Shown here in pieces: positions 6,069 through 8,091 of a stretch of DNA of 8,091 nt. Every line of letters starts with the position of its first letter. The stretch's first letter is position 1. The notes below the pieces were generated by a model. The model made no database searches. It was not told the DNA's origin and was given only the letters and a program-made list of their open reading frames with translations. The DNA is from Bacillota bacterium (GTDB taxonomy: Bacteria > Bacillota > Clostridia > Saccharofermentanales > Fastidiosipilaceae), in assembly GCA_023420715.1 (NCBI GenBank), contig JAEZVR010000048.1:1-8091 (forward strand), given 5' to 3'. The position numbers and the translations under genes were made by a program.

Positions 6069-7499
6069 TTACATCATTTCAATAAAGCACTTATAAGCAA
6101 GATAAGTGTAATAAAGATCTAATTTATGTGCAATTTCAAAGGGGGAGTGCATGGATAATACCGGCACACCACAATCCAATGCCTCCATACCCAAATTTGC
6201 CATATATTTGCAAATGGTACCGCCGCCACCGATATCGACATGACCCATTTCTCCAGTTTGCCAAGGAATACCCGCGGCCTCAAAAGTGCGAATCACCTTT
6301 GCCATAAACTCTGCATTTGCATCGCTGGCATCGTACTTCCCACCTGATCCAGTATATTTATTTAAACAAATACCTTTTCCCATGAAGGCTGAATTCAATT
6401 TGTCGGAAACACTTGCATAGGTTGGATCGAAACCATTTGTGACGTCTGCCGAAAGCATGACACAGTTCTCGATGAACCGACGGAAAGCCAAGTCATTAAA
6501 GGAACCGCTTTGCTTTGCATACAGTTCTGCCAAAACATTTTCGTATATGCGAGATTGGGCACCAGTATTCCCGTCACTGCCAATTTCTTCTTTGTCGCTC
6601 AATAAACAGATAACGGTTTTATGCGGCTGTTTGGTCGACATGACTGCTCTTAATGAAGGAAAAGCGCAGACGCGGTCATCGTGACCATAAGCACCAATAA
6701 AACTGCGGTCAAAACCGACATCCTTGGCTTCACCAGCTGGAACAATTTCTATTTCTGCAGCGCATAAGTCTTTTTCGACCAAACCATATTTGTCGTTCAG
6801 CCATTTTAAAATGTTCAGTTTAAATCGCTGGGAAACTTCGGCATCACCATAGGGTTTACTCCCAATCAGTACATTCAATTCTTCACCTTTTACAATCTGA
6901 TTCCCCACTCGGGTCAGCTGTTCTTGAGAAAGGTGAATTAAAACTTCTGGAATGGTCACAACTGGATCGCCCGGTTCATCACCCAAGTGAATCTCCACCC
7001 GCTCTCCAGACTGAGTCATGACCACCCCGTGCATGGCCAAGGGAATCGTCGTCCATTGATAGCGCTTAATCCCACCATAGTAATGAGTCTTTAATAAAGC
7101 CATTTCCCCATCTTCATAAATGGGCAAGGGTTTGAGATCAATTCGTGGCGAATCGATATGAGCACCTAAAAGATTGTATCCCTCAGAAGCAGGCTGTTTG
7201 CCAATTACGGCAGCCACCAAACCTTTTCCTTTAATACTCTGATACACCCGATCACCAGGCTGCAAAACTTCGACTTCAGACAAAGGTTTAAACCCATCCG
7301 CGGTCAATTGTCGAATCGCATAGTCCACAAATAAGCGCTCAGTTTTACCCTGGTTCAAACAGGTTTTATAAGCTTCTGCAAAGTCGTTTGCAGCCTTCAA
7401 GGTCTGTTCATCTGCGATATCATAAAGTGTCTTAAAAGAACACTTTAATTGATCCAATAAGGCTTTTGCATCACTTGAAATATTCAATTTCGTTTCCAT
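6069..7499 (-). CDS. apeA: M18 family zinc aminopeptidase (aminopeptidase 1 type)
   Basis: From ATG 7499 the protein has 476 residues, in line with bacterial ApeA-type M18 enzymes. These are cytosolic dizinc aminopeptidases that form large tetrahedral dodecamers and remove N-terminal residues from peptides. The metal and catalytic residues are visible: H114 and D116 in GAHIDSPR, D274 (or D275) in YGHDDR, the Glu pair E304/E305 in DKEEIGSDG, D352 in SADVTNG, and H451 in SMHSPFE. The motif HYYGGIKRYQW at 139-149 is typical of the ApeA rather than the ApeB subgroup. The frame extends to a TTG at 7511, but ATG 7499 has GGAGG five bases before it. rarA ends 21 bases upstream on the same strand, and the small membrane protein follows after 10 bases. 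No promoter is visible in either gap, so the gene is probably expressed with rarA. Confidence 0.93.
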   Translation of the reverse strand: METKLNISSDAKALLDQLKCSFKTLYDIADEQTLKAANDFAEAYKTCLNQGKTERLFVDYAIRQLTADGFKPLSEVEVLQPGDRVYQSIKGKGLVAAVIGKQPASEGYNLLGAHIDSPRIDLKPLPIYEDGEMALLKTHYYGGIKRYQWTTIPLAMHGVVMTQSGERVEIHLGDEPGDPVVTIPEVLIHLSQEQLTRVGNQIVKGEELNVLIGSKPYGDAEVSQRFKLNILKWLNDKYGLVEKDLCAAEIEIVPAGEAKDVGFDRSFIGAYGHDDRVCAFPSLRAVMSTKQPHKTVICLLSDKEEIGSDGNTGAQSRIYENVLAELYAKQSGSFNDLAFRRFIENCVMLSADVTNGFDPTYASVSDKLNSAFMGKGICLNKYTGSGGKYDASDANAEFMAKVIRTFEAAGIPWQTGEMGHVDIGGGGTICKYMANLGMEALDCGVPVLSMHSPFEIAHKLDLYYTYLAYKCFIEMM

Positions 7500-7504
7500 C
7501 CAAT

Positions 7505-7509
7505 CCTCC
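7505..7509 (-). promoter_or_regulatory. Ribosome binding site that decides the aminopeptidase start
   Basis: GGAGG on the minus strand, five bases before ATG 7499. The upstream in-frame TTG at 7511 would place this sequence inside the coding region, so 7499 is the better start. Confidence 0.8.
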
Positions 7510-7520
7510 AAAACATCGTT

Positions 7521-8091
7521 TTATTGATTCGTTTGGGCCGCATCGATCGCGTCGAGCTGCGCCAAATATTGACTAATTTGTTTTTCATAACCAAGCGTGG
7601 TTGGTCTGTAATAGTTTACATCAGACAAGGCATCTGGCAAATATTGTTGGCTCACGTAATGCTGGGGCGCATCGTGGGCATATTGATAGCCCTCGGCGTA
7701 TCCCAACTGCCGCATACCGTCGTGTGGTGCATTTCGCAAATGCATGGGAATTTCACCAATATCACGCCGATCGATATCGGCCATAGCCTCATTAATTGCC
7801 GCATAAGAAGCATTTGATTTTGGACTTGTCGCAATTAATAAAGCAGCCTCCGCCAATAAGATACGCGCCTCCGGCATACCCACGGCAAGTGCCCCCTGAT
7901 AAGCCGACATGGCAACCAATAGAGCATTTGGATTTGCCAAACCAACGTCTTCACTGGCACAAATTAAAATCCGTCTGGCGATAAATGCGATATCTTCTCC
8001 CGCTTTTAACAATCTTGCCAAGTAGTGAATCGTCGCATCTGGATCGCTCCCGCGCATAGATTTTATAAAAGCAGAGATCACATCATAATGT
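7521..8091 (-). CDS. rarA: Replication-associated recombination protein A, AAA+ ATPase (C-terminal part, cut by window edge)
   Basis: The frame is open from the stop codon at 7521 to the right edge (190 codons) and continues beyond it. The visible part begins with the hallmark stretch HYDVISAFIKSMRGSDPDA, then HYLARLL, CASEDVGLANPNAL and SPKSNASYAAI. These belong to the AAA-associated lid and the C-terminal tetramerisation domain of RarA (also called MgsA; eukaryotic relative WRNIP1). RarA is a cytosolic ATPase that acts at stalled replication forks with single-strand DNA binding protein. The N-terminal ATPase core with Walker A and B motifs lies outside the window, as does the start; the GTG near 8081 is an internal Val codon. 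The last 40 or so residues, rich in Gln, Ala and Tyr, are less conserved. The aminopeptidase gene follows closely on the same strand. Confidence 0.92.
   Translation of the reverse strand, partial: HYDVISAFIKSMRGSDPDATIHYLARLLKAGEDIAFIARRILICASEDVGLANPNALLVAMSAYQGALAVGMPEARILLAEAALLIATSPKSNASYAAINEAMADIDRRDIGEIPMHLRNAPHDGMRQLGYAEGYQYAHDAPQHYVSQQYLPDALSDVNYYRPTTLGYEKQISQYLAQLDAIDAAQTNQ

Noticed and set aside
1..8091. A new defence, mobile or CRISPR system spanning the window
   Set aside because: No spaced repeats, transposase, nuclease, toxin-antitoxin pair or cluster of unknown genes is present. All genes but one belong to recognisable families with intact key residues in the visible portions.

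Overview
The window reads as chromosomal DNA from a low-to-mid GC anaerobic Firmicute, most likely a Clostridia-type bacterium. The signs are strong AAAGGAGG-type ribosome binding sites, AT-rich intergenic regions, a molybdenum hydroxylase of the type linked to selenium-dependent xanthine dehydrogenases of anaerobes, a LarA-family nickel-pincer racemase homologue, and an aspartate-semialdehyde dehydrogenase of the archaeal/fungal sequence type. This is inferred from gene content; no taxonomic marker such as rRNA is present.

Layout. (1) Positions 1-1421, minus strand: the first 473 codons of a fused [2Fe-2S]/molybdopterin hydroxylase, cut by the left edge. (2) 1422-1699: a 278-base AT-rich intergenic region with a clear terminator for the gene to its right, a candidate promoter for the hydroxylase and a perfect 14-bp palindrome at the predicted transcription start. 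(3) 1700-4056, minus strand: a two-gene unit, asd then larA, 17 bases apart. (4) About 4057-4175: a short divergent promoter region. (5) 4176-5524, plus strand: a XerC/D-type tyrosine recombinase followed by a glyoxalase-I-like metalloprotein whose Shine-Dalgarno overlaps the recombinase stop codon. (6) 5538-5587: a long hairpin with T-tracts on both strands, a bidirectional terminator between convergent units. (7) 5606-8091, minus strand: rarA (C-terminal part only, cut by the right edge), then an M18 aminopeptidase, then a small basic membrane-anchored protein of unknown function, all closely spaced.

The genes do not form one pathway. They are housekeeping or catabolic units: purine or aldehyde hydroxylation, aspartate-family amino acid synthesis beside a 2-hydroxyacid racemase homologue, chromosome dimer resolution or site-specific recombination, methylglyoxal-type detoxification, and replication-fork maintenance with peptide turnover. 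I found no CRISPR array, insertion sequence, tRNA or rRNA, and no clear new defence or mobile system. The points most worth checking are the apparently leaderless recombinase transcript, the operator-like palindrome before the hydroxylase, the asd-larA pairing, and the unknown membrane protein after the aminopeptidase. Three genes probably start downstream of their longest open frame (asd at 4056, the recombinase at 4176, the aminopeptidase at 7499).
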